Part shown: positions 46,762-60,905 of the stretch, in pieces
Numbering within the stretch: position 1 is the first letter of the stretch
How the letters are laid out: the number at the start of each line of letters is the position of its first letter
Assembly (NCBI RefSeq): GCF_040954835.1
Contig: NC_090718.1
Coordinates: 14,709,532 to 14,773,531, forward strand
Reading direction: 5' to 3'
DNA length: 64,000 bases
Source: Lepisosteus oculatus
Lineage: Eukaryota > Chordata > Actinopteri > Semionotiformes > Lepisosteidae
Notes under the pieces: generated by a model
Databases searched by the model: none
What the model saw: only the letters and a program-made list of their open reading frames with translations
What the model was told of the DNA's origin: nothing
Translations under genes and position numbers: made by a program

Positions 46762-49015
46762 TGTAAACGGACACTTGTCCTGTCTCACTGTGACAGTTCC
46801 TGCACGTTCTGACCTGGTTTGATACCTCCTCCGCACCTTGCAACTTCTCAGAGCAGTTCTCAGGGCATGGTCCTTGTCCACTCTTGAGGGCATGTCTGCT
46901 AGATAGCAGAGGAGCACCAGAATAGGCTGGCAGCCTCCTGCAGCTGGATTAAAAGCAATGAGGTGAACCTATGTTGTAACATCAACTGGACAATGCATTC
47001 CTAGCCAGGAATTCCAAGTCTTAATAATCTCTGACTACTAAATAAATCACTCCTACCCTGTATGGTAATGTGTGTGCTAGTGCTTTAGAGACAATTCTTT
47101 GCAGCTTTAGTGCTAGCTGCATTTATCCAGGGGGTGAGTGAAAGAGGAAGATTTTTTAGGGGACCTGCCTGACCAAGTCATTCCTCAGTCTGTCTCACTT
47201 GGACCTGAGGTTGGGGTCACACATGGGCATCAGACTACCTCACACCCATTCCCCCACCAGGCACAGAGAGGCAGTGGCACAAAGCTTGGACAGATTCCCA
47301 CCCAGGGGACAGCCAGGGCTCCCAAGACAGGAGAAAGCCTTTAGAAGACACTGAGTGAACCTGCTGGCACCATACTGAAAATTTCAGCGTACAGCAATTG
47401 CAACACATTCATGTTCAGGTTGGGCTCAAGCACTTTTATGCGATGCATTTTAATTCTGGGTGCTGTATTGTAAATGTGGTCCCCATGGGAGGGCACAGAC
47501 ATTGTTGCATCTCTTCAGAACACTGCACACAGCAGATACTTTCTGTGGCAGACGTATTTCTTTCATGCAGCGATTTGGACAGCAGCAGCTCCAGCAGGAA
47601 GCAGGATTGCTTCCTGATGTTGTTGCTGAATATTTGCATCAAAGGCCTGGATTAAGAACAGGCTAGCTACATAACAGAATACAATGGGGTGGAGACTCTA
47701 GACTTTGTCTAACTATGTCTGGGTTCCTGCTTTTTCTTCAATGGGCTCTGGCTCCTGAGACCCAGCCTGTTTGGAGCAGTGGATCCTCAGCAGGTGAAAT
47801 GGGAAGACTAGCACTGGCGTCTGCAGAGCAGGACCAGTTGGCTGTCCTGCAGGCCTTTGAAGAAACATGCCGCACTGCTTGGAAGTAAAAACCTTTCCCA
47901 GCAGCATAATTCTCATATAGAAATGAGAGGTAAACCGCGGTTCTTTAGTCACGCGGTACATACCATGGTGCGTTTTAGCGCAGGTCACTCAAGCTGGTGC
48001 TAATCTTTTCTGAAGCTCCCCTCTCTGTCAGGGGCCCAGTAGTACCAGTCCAGAGCTATTTGTTTTGTGTTTTGTCAGAATTCATGGTGCAAAAAAACGA
48101 TATGTGAAAGGATTCATCCTGTCCATGTGACTTGTGCAGCTAGGATCTATGATCTTCTACTGTCAAGTAGGAGGTTCACGGGAGAGTGTTCTGTTTGCTC
48201 ATAGATACAGATCAGACCTGACAAAAATGTTACCTTCTGCTTGACGGTGCTTTCGTGTAATGAAGAGATGTACATCCCTGCTGCTGTAGGAGGCTGCACA
48301 TTGCCTCGTAGCCCAGGGGGCCTGGTGAAACTGCCTGTGCACAGTACATAGATATATAGATATATGTAACTGCCTTTGCTACCTCTGGCTTTTTTCATGT
48401 GTTGTTTTATTTTTGGTGCACCTGTTGCTTTGCAGTAAATAGGCATCCATGGTAAAGGGAAAAGCTCCATGTTTTACTTACCTACTGCATCTGCTACCTG
48501 CAATGGTTCCAGTGAAAAGACAGGTGCTCGTGTCTTGGCAGACCCTGTCTTCCCATTTTTCTCTAGGTCTTTGTGCTCTTCCAGACCCCAGCTTCACTAA
48601 CGGACAGTTACACATGAGGATACGCCATTCGGCCCATCTGGCTACTGTCATTGATCCCAGGATCCTGTTGGTTGCCTATCAGGTGCCTCTTCTTTCTTAA
48701 GTCAAGTCAAATTAAATGAAGTTAAAAAAAAATGTGGAACAGAAGGTTTTGGAAGAAAACATTCTGCTTGTTCAAAGCAAAAATTGGATTCTGAATCTTA
48801 TTTTTTTCATCAGTGTTTTTTGTGTTGTCCGATAGCACACTTTTATGCACTAGATTTTATTTTCCAGGTTACTGTTAATTTGTAAAGAATGTTTCAATTT
48901 TCAGTTATAAATATTGGCTGTGTTATTATTTTTGCTTGTATCTGTCTCTGTTGTCTTTGGTATTGTTTTACACTAAAATGTTTTGAGATTGTCAAATAAA
49001 ATAAAGATTATTTTT
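46762..49015 (+). other. Cytokine receptor 3' UTR and spacer
   Basis: An early AATAAA occurs near 47039, and a stronger pair (caaataaaataaag) at 48995-49004. The 3' UTR could therefore be short or about 2.2 kb. A repeat fragment lies at 48603-48670. Confidence 0.4.
48995..49004 (+). terminator. Distal polyadenylation signal, cytokine receptor
   Basis: Overlapping AATAAA/ATAAAA/ATAAAG signals in gtcaaataaaataaagatta. Confidence 0.4.
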
Positions 49016-50966
49016 TAAAATAGCCACCCCCAAAACATAAATCACTTTCCTTCACAAACTTCAAGCCACTGTTGTGCTCCAGGTCCTGCACTCTTAAAGG
49101 AACGTCTAAAAATGGCAGAAGAGGGGCGAATGTTTCCATTGTCAGTTATAAAAATTGTCCTGGTTTCTCAGTACTGGGGACAGCCCCATAAAAACACAAA
49201 TGGGGCATTTGTCTCCATAGTTCCTTTATGATTGCAGCACCTGCAGTGAAGTTCCACTGGGGTTTCAATGAAAACACAAGCATTCCAAATGAAGAAATGA
49301 AGAAAGTGCATGTTTCACATCCTATAAGATGATTTCCACTGAATTTGACGGTAACCTCCCTGTTGTCTGTGTTTTAACCTCTCTGGTACTGAGCAGACTG
49401 ATTGGGTTCTGTCACAGACTGTCTGAGAACCACTGCAGTGAATGGCGGCGCAGAGCAGTACATTGCAGTTACACAAAGCTCATCTCATATTAATTATCAC
49501 ATCAAACTGCCAAGCTGTTGGAAACAGCATAACCACCTGTTACCATATCTGACTTCAGAATTGCACCTCCGAAGTTCCTCCGTTGTGGCAGCGTTACATC
49601 ATTCAGCAGGGAGTGATCTTGTTTTGGAATATGGTTTTCTACGATACAACCGGGGCAGGACAGCAGTAATTAGCCTATTTCAGCTGACAGCTTATAGTGG
49701 CAGATAGTGGCAACTAGAGGTCAGGATGTAAAGGTCTCTCTTGTGTAAATAGATTCACATATGGTTAATTACATAATTGGTGAAGGGCTGAGAGACATTC
49801 ACAGATGGGTTTAATCTAGAATAGTTTGGTATAGAAAGAGATTCCCGGTAATAGCTGGTATTGGGTATTGCTAGTAGCTGTTATTGTGTAGCTGGTATTG
49901 GGTATTGGTAAGTGAGTGTACTGTATATATACTGTATACTAAATGTATATATTCTAGAGCTTTTCTACAATACATTCTCGTTGCACTGTTCTTCATGTTC
50001 TGAGCATGTGCTCATGCCTCGTGCCGCCATCACAGAAATATGCAGGAGCAGAGTTAGTAATCACAGCTGAGAGGTGAAAAGCTCTAAATACAATTCTAGT
50101 GAAGGAATGAATTGACTTGGGTATCTGGTTACACACATTCTGTCCTTTACTCTCTGAATCCCAGAAAGCCTCTCTCTTTCCCAAGACTTCAGTGTTCAGA
50201 TCCCTGCTGCTGTTGTCTTTATTGTAAGGAGTGTGACAGATATCCATTCATTCTGCATGCCGTCCCGCACCTACCTCAAGAAACACACTTTAACCAGTGT
50301 TGGAGATTTTATTCAGCTTTATAGAGAGTGGAGGACGATTTTGCCATATGTACATGAGCATTGGAGTTCTTATATAACTATACATCTGCAAAATACTTTG
50401 TTCTACATATAAAAATATTTTTAGATAAATAACATTGGCTTCCATAATATTAATAAATTGTGCAAATATTTTCAAGGGTTTGGAAGAATGTGAGGTGGTG
50501 CTTGTGTTTTTTTTCCCCTCGGATCGGTTGTTTTTCCCTTTTGTCAATGATAACACAAGGTACCCTAGAAACCGTGACACCATCTCTTATTTCACCCAGG
50601 TGTTTAACAGACTGCCACACAACAAGCAAATCCGGGGATTTTAGTCTGATTCTAAAGTTGTAAGTATGAAATCAGCAGGATAAGACCTTTTTTTTTCCTT
50701 GTTCAAGTGGCTACCATTTTTGAGGTTCTCTGGTTTGGTTACTGCTTAGGTAGTCTTGGTTCAAGCTGCAACAGTTTCTATGCGGGGAAGGGGAAAATAA
50801 ATGGGGGTAGCACAAGTCTCTGAGGCTCATTGGTGAAGCACTGTTAACTTTCTAACATAATTTTCTACTGCTTACATTCTCATTTCCTTTTATTTCATCC
50901 CCGCTTTCCTTGTTTTTTCCCCCTTATTTTCTGTCCTCTGGTCCCCGGTGCCTCTTCCCTTTTCCC
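49016..50966. other. Spacer between the receptor and bicdl2
   Basis: Convergent 3' ends: the receptor from the left, bicdl2 from the right. There is a small local repeat at 49848-49912 (agctggtattgggtattg twice). A minus-strand AATAAA (tttatt at 50888-50893) could end bicdl2. No gene is seen. Confidence 0.4.
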
Positions 50967-53900
50967 TCAGCTCTTATTGAAGAGGGAGGAGAAGAAGCTG
51001 CCCGTCCCTCTCTCCTCTTCCTCGCCTCTCCTCGCCGGCAGCCTGAAAGACCTGCTGGTCCTGGCGTTCCGCCTGATGGATGCCCTCTTCTCCCTTGCTC
51101 TCTCCTCCTCGCCCTGCGACTGCGAGCGCACTTGTTGGCTGATGAGCAAACTCATGTCCTCCTTAGAGGGAGAGGAAGAGAGTCAGACTCTGGATGGGTT
51201 GAAAGAATTTGAAACTGCCAGATCAGCTCATTGGCTGTTAGTCGGATGACAAACAAATGCAGGTCAGCGCCCTTTTCATTTCTCAGTAAATCACAGTTCC
51301 TGTTTTTGTTTTTTTTCTTTAAGACCAAACATTGTGTAATCCTGTTGAAAGAGTTAGCCCTGAGAGGGAATGGAGGACAAAGCAACCCCTACAGGCGCGA
51401 TGTGTTTTTCTGGGTCTTTCACCACCTGTAATGCCCAATGAGCTGAAGTGTGTCACCAGAATTGTCAATATAGTTTCTGCAGATAAAGCCTACTGACTGC
51501 TGTTATTTTCTAGTGGTATAAAACCTTTACTATTATTAATCCTAATCAGATGGTGTAGGGCCATGTTCACCATGCTATACCAGACAGCCCTGAATGAACA
51601 CTGTTAGCAACAGCTTCCTTAACAAAAGTCTGCATCAGGCCTTGTGTGACATACAGTACAAGGCTGAGCCACACCCCAGCACTGTGGTGTTTGGTTCTGC
51701 TCTGGTTTGTGTCAAGCGTTCTCTCGGTGTTGCTCACTTCGTGACAGAGCTGCATGTTGGGAGTGTCACAGACGTGTGCAGGAATGTCAGTGGAATTTGT
51801 TGTTCATGAATTGTTTTCAAGAGCAGTGCCCTCTCTGTACCTGCCAGGCCTCCAGCTCCTGAGACAGCGCCACCTTGTGACGGATAGTGTTGAGCAGCTG
51901 CTGGTTGAGGGAGTCTCTCTCTTCTCTGACACGATTCAGATCCTCTTCTAGAGCACTGGAAGGAGTAAGGGAGAGAGAGCTCTTTAAAATGGTTTACTCT
52001 GAAAAGATGTACTATGCCAGAAAGACTAACTGCAAGTCATCTAGATGATCTGATCTAGGCATCTAGATCTAGAGACTGAGGAGTTTACCAATGTTTAAAA
52101 TATTAAAGGACTCCTAAGGAATCTCATTCTTGCTGTTGTTACGTACAATTCAGACTGAGTATGCTGAAACATCCCTGTGACTGGCTGTGTTATTTATGGA
52201 TTCTGTGTTTTTTACACATATTGCCATAAAAGATATTGAACCTAAAAATCAAGAGTCATGTATGCCAAGGAACAATTCCACTGTGTTTTTATACATTCAT
52301 TAATTTTCATTTTTTCATACATTCTCTTTGGCTCAGGATCGTCTGATTTTGCGACAGCATGATGCTTGATTTCCATGATTGTCAGCTCTGGTTCTGAGCC
52401 AGGAAGGCGGAGCCATCTTGAATTCTGTGCCTCACCACAGCACTGCCGAACTCAGAGCCCCTGTCTCTGTCCTCTTGTGTCCTTACCTGTAACTCGGCTG
52501 CTCAGAGAGCTGCTTCACTTCCTTTCTCAAAGACTCCAGTTCCCTCGCTTTGGACTCAAGCTGAGGAGATAGTAGCGAATCACAGTGTGAGTTGATTTTA
52601 ATCATATAAGTGATGTCTACAGCTGGGAGTTCAACCCACAACCATCACGTTAGTGCTTCCACTTCACTGCAGTGAACTTCAGCTAAATCCTCTTTCTCTT
52701 TGTATCAATCTGCTAGTTAAGCTGTTGCTCTTAACTACCCTGTAGGGTTATCTCTAAATCCACAGTAGTTTTTTCAGAATGACACTGGTTTTGGACAGAG
52801 GACTCCCCATCGATTGAAACATCTCTACCATTTCTCAGTCATTAGGCCCATGACAAGACCTACTGTAGTTTTTGCCCTTTCCTCATCCTGTGATGCCATT
52901 TACCCTGTTGTCCACTTTATATGTCCAGGACTCTCTGGAGTTCTGGTAAGGAGCTGGTGGGGACTAATAATGTGGTTGAGGTTCCATGAAGAGGAAGATA
53001 AATTATTTTCAGCAGTGTGATGATCTGACATCAGTTAGAGGTGAGCTCACACTCTGCAGGAGGACTGGGAAGGGCTGTCTCCAGTACAGGACAGGCTGGG
53101 GAAGGCTTTGCTGTGATTGTGTGCTTCGTTGTGTGCTAGAGATGGAGCCCTCCTTGGACAGGAAAAGGCAGGGAGAGGGAGACAAGTGCCCCGGTTCCTC
53201 AAATCATGAGTTTAATGCTTGAGAGAAGACCTGACCTCTTCCTTCAGCTGATGGATTTCCTCCTCCCTTTCTCTCAGGTTCTCCACTGGGACAAAGCTGC
53301 TGTCCTGTGCCTGAAAAAAGGACATTTTTTATCCTTGGTTAACGGTAAGATTGTTAATTGTATATTTGCCTCTGCAAAATGCATTTTTTTGCTTGACTGA
53401 TTATTCTTGCATGAACCTTGAGAAAACTGTACAGTGTTTTTTTTAATTGTAATGATTAGTCACCACAGTAGATACATTCATTGTTTCTCTTTGCCAGCTG
53501 CTTTTCAGTGGAAGAAATGTCAAAGGGAAATACAGGTCATCACCTCCTCCAGCCTGCTACTCAGGACAGCTCTGCTGCAGGCTCTGTGTTGACCCTCGAA
53601 TCATGAGTCTGGTTTCTGCGCACTTACTCCCTTTGCAAATTAATGCCGACACCCAAATTGCAAACCCTGGGCTCAACGCAGTAACGATCCGCGTCCAGCA
53701 CGGTGGTTACCTGGGTCTGCTCGATCTCGGACTTCAGCGACCTGGCCAGGGAGGCGGGCTCCGCCAGGCTGATCTTCTCCCCCAGTGCCTGGACCCGGCT
53801 CTGCAGGCTGTGGTTCAAAGTCTGTAGCTCGAAGGCCTCGCTCCTTTCCTGGGCGAGCTGAGCACACACACACACAGAGAGAGAGATCCGCAGCCGGCTT

Positions 53901-56900
53901 GGTTACACGAGGCCAGCGGGCAGCGAGGTAAGTAGTGCCACCTCCTGTTTCAAAGCCCAGCGAAAACTGCAGCGAATTGCCCGTCACTTCGGCCAAGTCT
54001 CTCTCCGCAGGCCTGAGCTGCTCTTCCCCCCGCCACCCCCTTACCTCCCTCTCCCGCTCCCGGTCCCTCTCCTGCAGCTCCAGGACTCTGTCCCGCAGCC
54101 CTGCGCTCTCGGCACACAGCCGCACGTGGTCCTCCTGCAGGGCCGCTAGCCGCCGCTCCCCAAGGGCGGCCCTCTCCTGCAGCACGCGGTTCTGAGAGGT
54201 GGGGCAAGAGCACGGCGTGTCATCCAAGCAAACGTGCAGGAACTGCGCCCTGCACCGTCCCCCTCCGGGCACAGCTGCACGGCTGCCTGATTTCACCATG
54301 CTCCGGTGCAGACTTACTAAAACACCTTGAGAAAGACTTTTTCAATAGCCTCTTTATTAACAACACATGTGACATGTCATTACCACCTTTCCAAGGCAAA
54401 TAACAAGCACGTTCGTTAAGTACTGCATTGGAAACCACTGAGAAATAATATTCTAACAATAATGGTCTGTTTTCTGATTATTTCATGTGACGCCTAGGAC
54501 ACATCAACACATGAGGATCCCTGGCTGACTGCGTTTTTGACCGTGAGGGCTGGGCAAGAGCCCTCTGAGAGCCAAGGGAGAGGTACCTCTTTCTGCAGAT
54601 TCTCCACCCTGGCAGTGCTGACTGAAGAGCTCAGCGTCTTCTCCTCGTACTCCTCTCTGAGCGAGCGCAGCTCTGAGCGCAGGCTGTGCTCCACCATCAC
54701 TGCCTAAGAGAGACGGGGCGAGGAGGTGAGTGTGAGGGGACACACAGACAGACAGAGGGAGACACAGAGACAAAAAGACACAGGAGACCAGACAGAGAGC
54801 TCTCGTCTCTTCAGTGGCAGAGATGCCAGCCTCACTGCAGAATTAGCTCTGACGTGATTGTGAATTTTACAGCGTGGAAGGAAAACAGCAAAGTTCAACA
54901 CACGATGGCCTTCTGAAGGCTTTTTTCTCAAGGGAAACTTAAGTGAGGAATCTTTTATCATACAGGCACCGCGTGTAACATACTGTTTCACCTTATGTTG
55001 GCACCTAGACATGTCTATTTCACTTTTAAAGCTACTTTTATCCACAGTTCTATGTTGAAGATATTTTCTCCCAGCAACTGATGTATTTACAATAGCACAA
55101 GGATCAGTTAGAGGGCAGTATGGTAACTAGACAATGATAGAAAAAGCAAGAACTCCCATCCTTCTGATCCCAGAGTGCTGAGACAGGCTGGGATGTTCCT
55201 TGATATCTGTGTCAGGTAGAGGCGTGGCATGCTAATCCGCCTTCACAATAGAGGGATCGGCGTACCGGCGTTTAAAAATATTGCGCAAACCCTGTCGGGC
55301 TGCATTCCAGTGGAATGAGGAGGTCACAGAGCAAGGGAGACAGAAGAAGGAAGAGGGGCGTAGCCATAGAAACACACTGTAGGCAGAGCAGATCCAGTAA
55401 CCAGATATACAGTACACAGCATCGTCCTCTACACGTCCTTTTGAGAGAGCTTTATAGAGCATTGTGCAACAATGAGCCCCTGTTCTGAAGTCGTGAGAGA
55501 CGAGTGTGAAGAGTACAGTCTGTGGCGTGCCCAGGTCAGGGATGTTAATCAAACATGCACAGGAGCTGTATCACTTGGTGACACAGACAGATACTTTATA
55601 CACACGTTCCCATTAAGTAAAATGCTACAGATCAAAGAAAGTGGGATAGATGAAACTTGTGCTGTATATTGGATTCTTAAGAAGGAGGGGTGCAGTTAAT
55701 TTGCTACTAAGTGTAGCTCTAGAGGTAGAGTGAATTGGACTGTGAGTTACAGATCTTAACTCTTCTCAATGGGTCCAGGGATCTCCCAGCCCTGGACTTC
55801 ACCTTGAATGCACAAAGACAGGTTTCTAAAACTTATTTAATTGTTCAAGGCTTCAATTTTTTTTTCCCCAAAAGAGACTTAAAATTTAGACAACATAATG
55901 AAACTGAATCGCTATAAGCATTACTTTTATATTTACTGTTGGCAGTGCAGGCATCTGTTTTCATTTTTCCCCAAAGTTCTCAAAGTGACATCGACTTCAG
56001 CAGGGCAAGTAAGCTTCAATTCAATTCAATTCATTTTTATAGCGCCTTTTACAAGGTTGTCCCAAGGCGCTTAACAATGCAAGTGATGCAAGTGACCACA
56101 CATTGTGTGAATACAGAACAGGACCCGGAGAGCAAAGAGAGTGAGCGAGAGAGCCGACAGGTCACCTCTGCCAGCTGCTCCACCAACTTCTGGTTGTGAC
56201 TGGACAGCTGCCCCAGCTCCTGGCTGCCCTCTCTCCTGCGCTCCCGGTCCTGGCTCTGCTGCTGCTCCAGCTCCGCGCGGAGGGCGCCGAGGTCGGCCTC
56301 CAGCTCCGCCACACGCTGGGCCCACTCCAGGCCGCTGGCCTCCAGCTGCCGCTGCAGCTCGTGGCGCTTCTGCTGCAGCCCCTGCGGGAGAGGCAGACAG
56401 CGTCAGAGCCGAGACCCCAGCCAGGCAGGACCAGACCCCTTCCACGATGGGCTTGTATGAGACAAACACTGACTGCTATCAGGGCTCTGTTGAGGGAGCG
56501 ACATGTTGTGGCAAGACCCTGAGGTGAAGCACTACTGAATTTCCTCTCAATCTGAGTATTCTCTATCCCAGAGGCTGGCAGCTTGTTCACAGCGCTGGAT
56601 TGTCCACAGTGGAGAACACATTTGCACAAGTGAAATCAAGCTGCAGTGTAATATTATCTGCTGCTATTGCTTGGAAGGGGGCACAACTGCTGTCAGGGCC
56701 AGTTCCCCAGCTATGTCATGAGATTTAGCTGATGGTAAATGTCAGAGGTGCCCCCAGGGTATCTGAGACTTTCTGCTGCCGATTTGCTCTCCAAGTGTCA
56801 ATTTGGCAAAAGACAATGTAGGTGTGAAAGAGTGGAGCAAATTTTACAGCTTCCACAGTTGCTCTGTGTGGCAGAGGGGCTCCATGGGCGTGTAGCATCA

Positions 56901-57236
56901 TGACTGGGAGCAATGTTCACTCACCTCTATCTCCCTCTCCTTTTCCTCCAGCTGAGCTCCCAGTTGCTCATTCCTCTCCAGCAGGGCCTGGCCTACCTCG
57001 GCCGCCAGGATCAGGTCCCGCTCCAGCAGGTGAGGACTGGAGTCCTCCTGTGAGGCGGCGTCCAGCCTGGAGGCCAGGCCTGGAAGGCCAGGCACCAGCA
57101 GGGACTCCCGAGGTTGGGAGGAGAAGGGGAAGAAGCCCTCCTCCAGGAGGGGAGGGGGCAGCCTGTCTCTCCTGGACAGAACCTGCTCTCTGCTTGCCCT
57201 CGCTGCGTCTGAGCCCCTCCACACCACATCAGACAT
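50967..57236 (-). CDS. bicdl2: BICD family-like cargo adaptor 2 (coiled coil)
   Basis: Adaptor that links dynein-dynactin to Rab-bearing vesicles. Nine coding exons on the minus strand: 56925-57236, 56166-56381, 54587-54703, 54045-54191, 53711-53857, 53236-53310, 52487-52560, 51841-51955, 50967-51161. They total 1398 nt, 465 aa (human BICDL2 is about 508), with phases matching. The N-terminus has EEGFFPF, then [18 protein letters not shown], whose AAEVG fits the AAxxG CC1 box that binds dynein light intermediate chain. Long heptad coiled coils follow. The C-terminal region [41 protein letters not shown] and the end SFFSSLF match remembered BICDL2 better than BICDL1. The ATG at 57236 is used because the longer open frame begins with GTG only. 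Some fish have a second bicdl2-like paralogue, so the exact orthologue is open. A donor (ctcag|gtaagc) near 58815 may mark a 5' UTR exon. Confidence 0.88.
56016..56080. repeat. Dispersed retroposon tail in bicdl2 intron 2
   Basis: (TTCAA)n followed by tttttatagcgccttttac and aaggttgtcccaaggcgctt. A related copy lies at 63592-63647. Confidence 0.6.
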
Positions 57237-59228
57237 GGCAGTAGCCCTCAGGGTGTCCCCACCATCACAGCCCAGCACCCAGCACTGCCCCCTGGTAGTA
57301 CACAGTTGAAGTGTGACTCCTTAGGACCGCTCGTGAAAAGCTCCAGTTTTAGTAACAGGTGGTCTCTATTCAGCATCAAGGCTGGCTTGCTCTTTTAGCA
57401 ATGATTAATGGTAGATAGAGATGGCAGATGGTGACTAATGGTAGACAGGATGGAGCTGAATCAGTGTTTGAGCTGTGAAGAAACAAATTAGAGGTTAATT
57501 CCACATGAAAAGAAAATAACAGTTTTGACTACAAAACATTCTTTATCTGTCTCACCTCTTTGTGTTTGTTGGAGCTATGAACCCTTTCTCAATGGCTAAG
57601 AGACAGTGTCAGCAGTTATATCCCTTTTTTCTAGTTGGATTTCAAAGGAATTTTAGGTGTGTACACTGGAATCTTTTATGGAATTCTGTGTTCTGGGTGG
57701 AATTCCAACTCCAGGCACTGTGGTCTGGAGAGAGGTGTCTCTGTGAGATAGGAAGACAGCAGTAATGAATACTTGCATGTTATATGAGTCACACCCCTCT
57801 GTGTACCTGCATTTCCCCCTTTTAATAATGGACTGCAGAGTGACGAAGGTTTTTTTTTTAAATAGAGTATCATAAACAAATTAGTTAAAAATAACACAGC
57901 ATAAACAAATAAGTGACATTCATGTCTGTTCACAAACTGGTTCACAACCAGCTAGTCTGAGAGAATGATAAGAACATTTTTTTTTCTTGGCATGGCATTT
58001 TTGCTCCCTTTTTTAACCTCACTGTGTGTATAGTGAAGCAGAGGCAGGGAGTGATTGCTCACGCTGGGTGAGTGGCTTTACTGCAGTCCTTCACTGCTCG
58101 TCAGCTGCCGGGCATTCCAGCAGCCATTCAGCCAATGGACTGCACTCAGATTTCTGGTTTTTCCTGCTGCCCTGGCCGGTGCAGAGATTGCAGAGCTTGT
58201 TCAGGCGCACCTGAAGGCTGGGACTGGCAGACCAGCTCAGCACAGGCACTGCACCTGGGCTTCGGGCTTCAGCTGCCTCCCTCTGTAACCTTCCGTGCTT
58301 CTTGACTTGGGTTTCCTGACGACCTTCACGGGCACGGTTAAATCCTCATGAACCACGCTTGGTAACACGGCTAGCAGAGACCCGTTGGATGGCAGTACTT
58401 CAGGTACACTTCCACCCCCACCTCCCCCCTGCCCGCTGGATGCTGTACGTCACACGTTCAGTCAAACACCCTTATGACACGCGAGGACCACTGAACACAA
58501 CTGCTGTTCAATTTAATTGAAATTCATGTCCTCCTACCCTCTGACTTCCCTGCTCTCATCTTCATTCTCTCCAATGTAAAATCAAATCAAATCATTGTCT
58601 CACTTGTAAAAGTTTTTTATCCAGTGTTTCTCACTCCTCTAAACAGCAAACAACATGAACCCCTCTGGTTTCACCCTGCTGTGTTGCACCCGTCTGAGGT
58701 TGGCAGCTCTTCAGCCTGGCAGTCCGTTCCCTGACCCCCTCCCATTCTCCCGTCCCTCTCCCCCGCGTCCCGATAACCTACGCTGCTGTCTTTTCCCTTC
58801 CAGGATTCCGCTTACCTGAGAATCACCTGCTGGGCTCCCTTCTCTGGACTCGCAGCTTCTGTGTCACATTTCAGTTTCTCTCTGTGTCTCGGTCTCCCAG
58901 CGACGCACGCCCAGCGCCTTCATTCCCCCTGTCCCCGGGGGCAATTCTCTCTGAGCTGGGCAGGCCTTGGACACGCAATCACAAGCACGCACACACACTC
59001 TCCCACGTGCTCGCACAGGCCCGGCCTCCTGCTGCTGCAGGTGAGTCAGACAGGTGCAGCGCAAGCCACACAGGTAGGGCCCTTGACATCTCCGTTACCA
59101 GGCCTCTGTTTTCTTCCAAGATTTGGCACGTAACCTAGGTGTCATTCACAAATCGAAGCAAGACTGTGAAAGGTCAGTCTTCTGGCTAAAACATTTGGTT
59201 TCACACTTGGGTGCAGGTGTTTTTAAAA
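57237..59228. other. bicdl2 upstream region
   Basis: Contains a possible 5' UTR exon of bicdl2 near 58815-58950 and an acceptor-like site (ctaccag) about 55 bp before the ATG. GC-rich sequence at 58700-59050 could be the promoter. No other gene is supported. Confidence 0.4.
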
Positions 59229-59230
59229 AA

Positions 59231-59270
59231 GATAGATAGATAATACTTTATTAATCCCGTAGGGAAATTG
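59231..59270 (-). repeat. RTE/Rex3-like LINE 3' end with (GATA)n
   Basis: gatagatagataatacttta followed by ttaatcccgtagggaaattg is the usual reverse-oriented end of RTE/Rex3 LINEs in fish. Confidence 0.6.
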
Positions 59271-59909
59271 ATGAGTGAGATGTTGAGTAGAGAAGAGGGT
59301 CTTTCCTGCTGTCAACAGTATTGCATACAGTATGTCAACCCTTGCCTGAATGAAAACAGGACATATGAAAAGATTTCAGAAATAAAACAGCTTGATCCCA
59401 ATCTTTACAGGCTGGATAATCTGAGATTTCTTTTGAGTTTGTCTTTGTGCTATTCTATGTCCTATGGTCATATGTGGGTGATTTGCATGAACACCTATTT
59501 TGTGAAAAAAGCAAAGGTTTGTAAAAAGACTAGTTTATGTGAAAGTTATGAAATTTTTTCCTTTAAAATGTCTTTAAAAATGCAAAGCTATTGACAACAG
59601 AATATTTATGTGTGGGGAAAAAAATGGCATAAAAACAACAAACTGAAGGCTGTGAAAACATTCACAAATCACCTTATGCACAATGCTGTGCAAAACCTCT
59701 AGGAGGTTTTGTGAAATGCTATTGACATTCCAAAATGAAAATCGAACTTTGAGCTAACTTTACCACGGTCCATTGAAGCTACTATGAGTTGTCTGATATT
59801 ATGATCTGTACTAGTTTTGAAATAAAGAGCATATATGCCGCATATGAGTGACCTTTTTTTTTTAGATCTGAGCTTATGAATTAGATGCATTCTCATCTTT
59901 TTTTCGTTA

Positions 59910-60763
59910 TGTTACGTCCCAGTGTGTGTTCTGTGTGTTTTTTTCTGTTATGCCCACACTGCTGACTCTTGATTGTTCTCCCTTCCCCATTGGCCCACCA
60001 TAACACCACACTTTCAGTATGATGTCATCATCAATTATCTCTCAGCCAATAGGAACACATCTTATTCAGCATATAACATGGAGGTTCTCAGCGAGGAGAG
60101 GCCTTTTGTTTGACTTCGGTCCTGTTTGGGTGTGGTTATTGCTTTGCTTCTGGTTATTGCTTTGGCGTCGTTGTTTTGTTATTCTTTGTGTGTGTGTATT
60201 TTCGTATAGCTTCGTCTTTGTTTTGTTGGTTTTCTGTTAGTTTCTTTGTGGTTTGGTTGTTTGTGTTTATCCTTGTTTTGCCATTACCTTGCCTAACGTG
60301 TTACATGTTCAACTTTTGTGTTCTTTTGTACCCTGCTCCTGTTGACTACTCTAATTTTCCCTTATTTGTATTCCTGGTTCATTTGTGTTTTTGTGTGAAC
60401 TTTTGTGTATAGGGTTAGATTAGGTTGCTGGGTACATTCTACACACTTAGTTGATTTTGTATTAGTACACTAGTTTAGTACGGGTGAGTGCCATTTGTCT
60501 TCTATGGTTTTGGGTAGTCAGTGGAGGTTAGCTAGGGTGTTGAAGACGCCGAAGACCGTGTGTTTCGGGTTTTCTTTTGTAGACAGGTTAGCTTTCCCTC
60601 ACTGTCCTAGCCAGCTCCATTTTGTTTATTTTCTTTCCTTTGGCACCACTCTAGTTCCTTACCCTTATCACGCTTCCTAGTCCCTCACCAGAACCCACCT
60701 GCTTCCAAAAGAATTATCCTTAATGTTACACCCCTTTACCCCTAGACACTTGGGGTCGTAACA
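59910..60763 (+). repeat. 5' LTR
   Basis: 854 bp with tgttacg...cgtaaca terminal inverted repeats. T-rich interior with unsupported ORFs. Confidence 0.75.
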
Positions 60764-60767
60764 GTAT

Positions 60768-60785
60768 TGGGGGCTCGTCCGGGAT
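60768..60785 (+). other. tRNA-Pro primer binding site
   Basis: TGGGGGCTCGTCCGGGAT, complementary to the 3' end of tRNA-Pro, starts five bases after the LTR. Confidence 0.85.
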
Positions 60786-60905
60786 CTCAAATTCCCGTCC
60801 TAAAGATTTTTTGGTTGCAGAATTTTGGTGTTGGTACTTTTGTGCATTTTAGGACTGGTACAGGATTTTGATTTGTGGATTGTGTTTTGGCAAGGTACTG
60901 TAATT

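Noticed and set aside
53935-56527. Plus-strand ORFs of 86-128 aa over bicdl2
   Set aside because: Low-complexity antisense shadows of coiled-coil exons.
57237-57278. 14-residue N-terminal extension of bicdl2
   Set aside because: The upstream start is GTG, not ATG; translation should begin at 57236.
60019-60412. ORFs of 73-100 aa rich in Phe/Val/Cys
   Set aside because: Inside the T-rich LTR; no membrane-protein family and no conservation expected.
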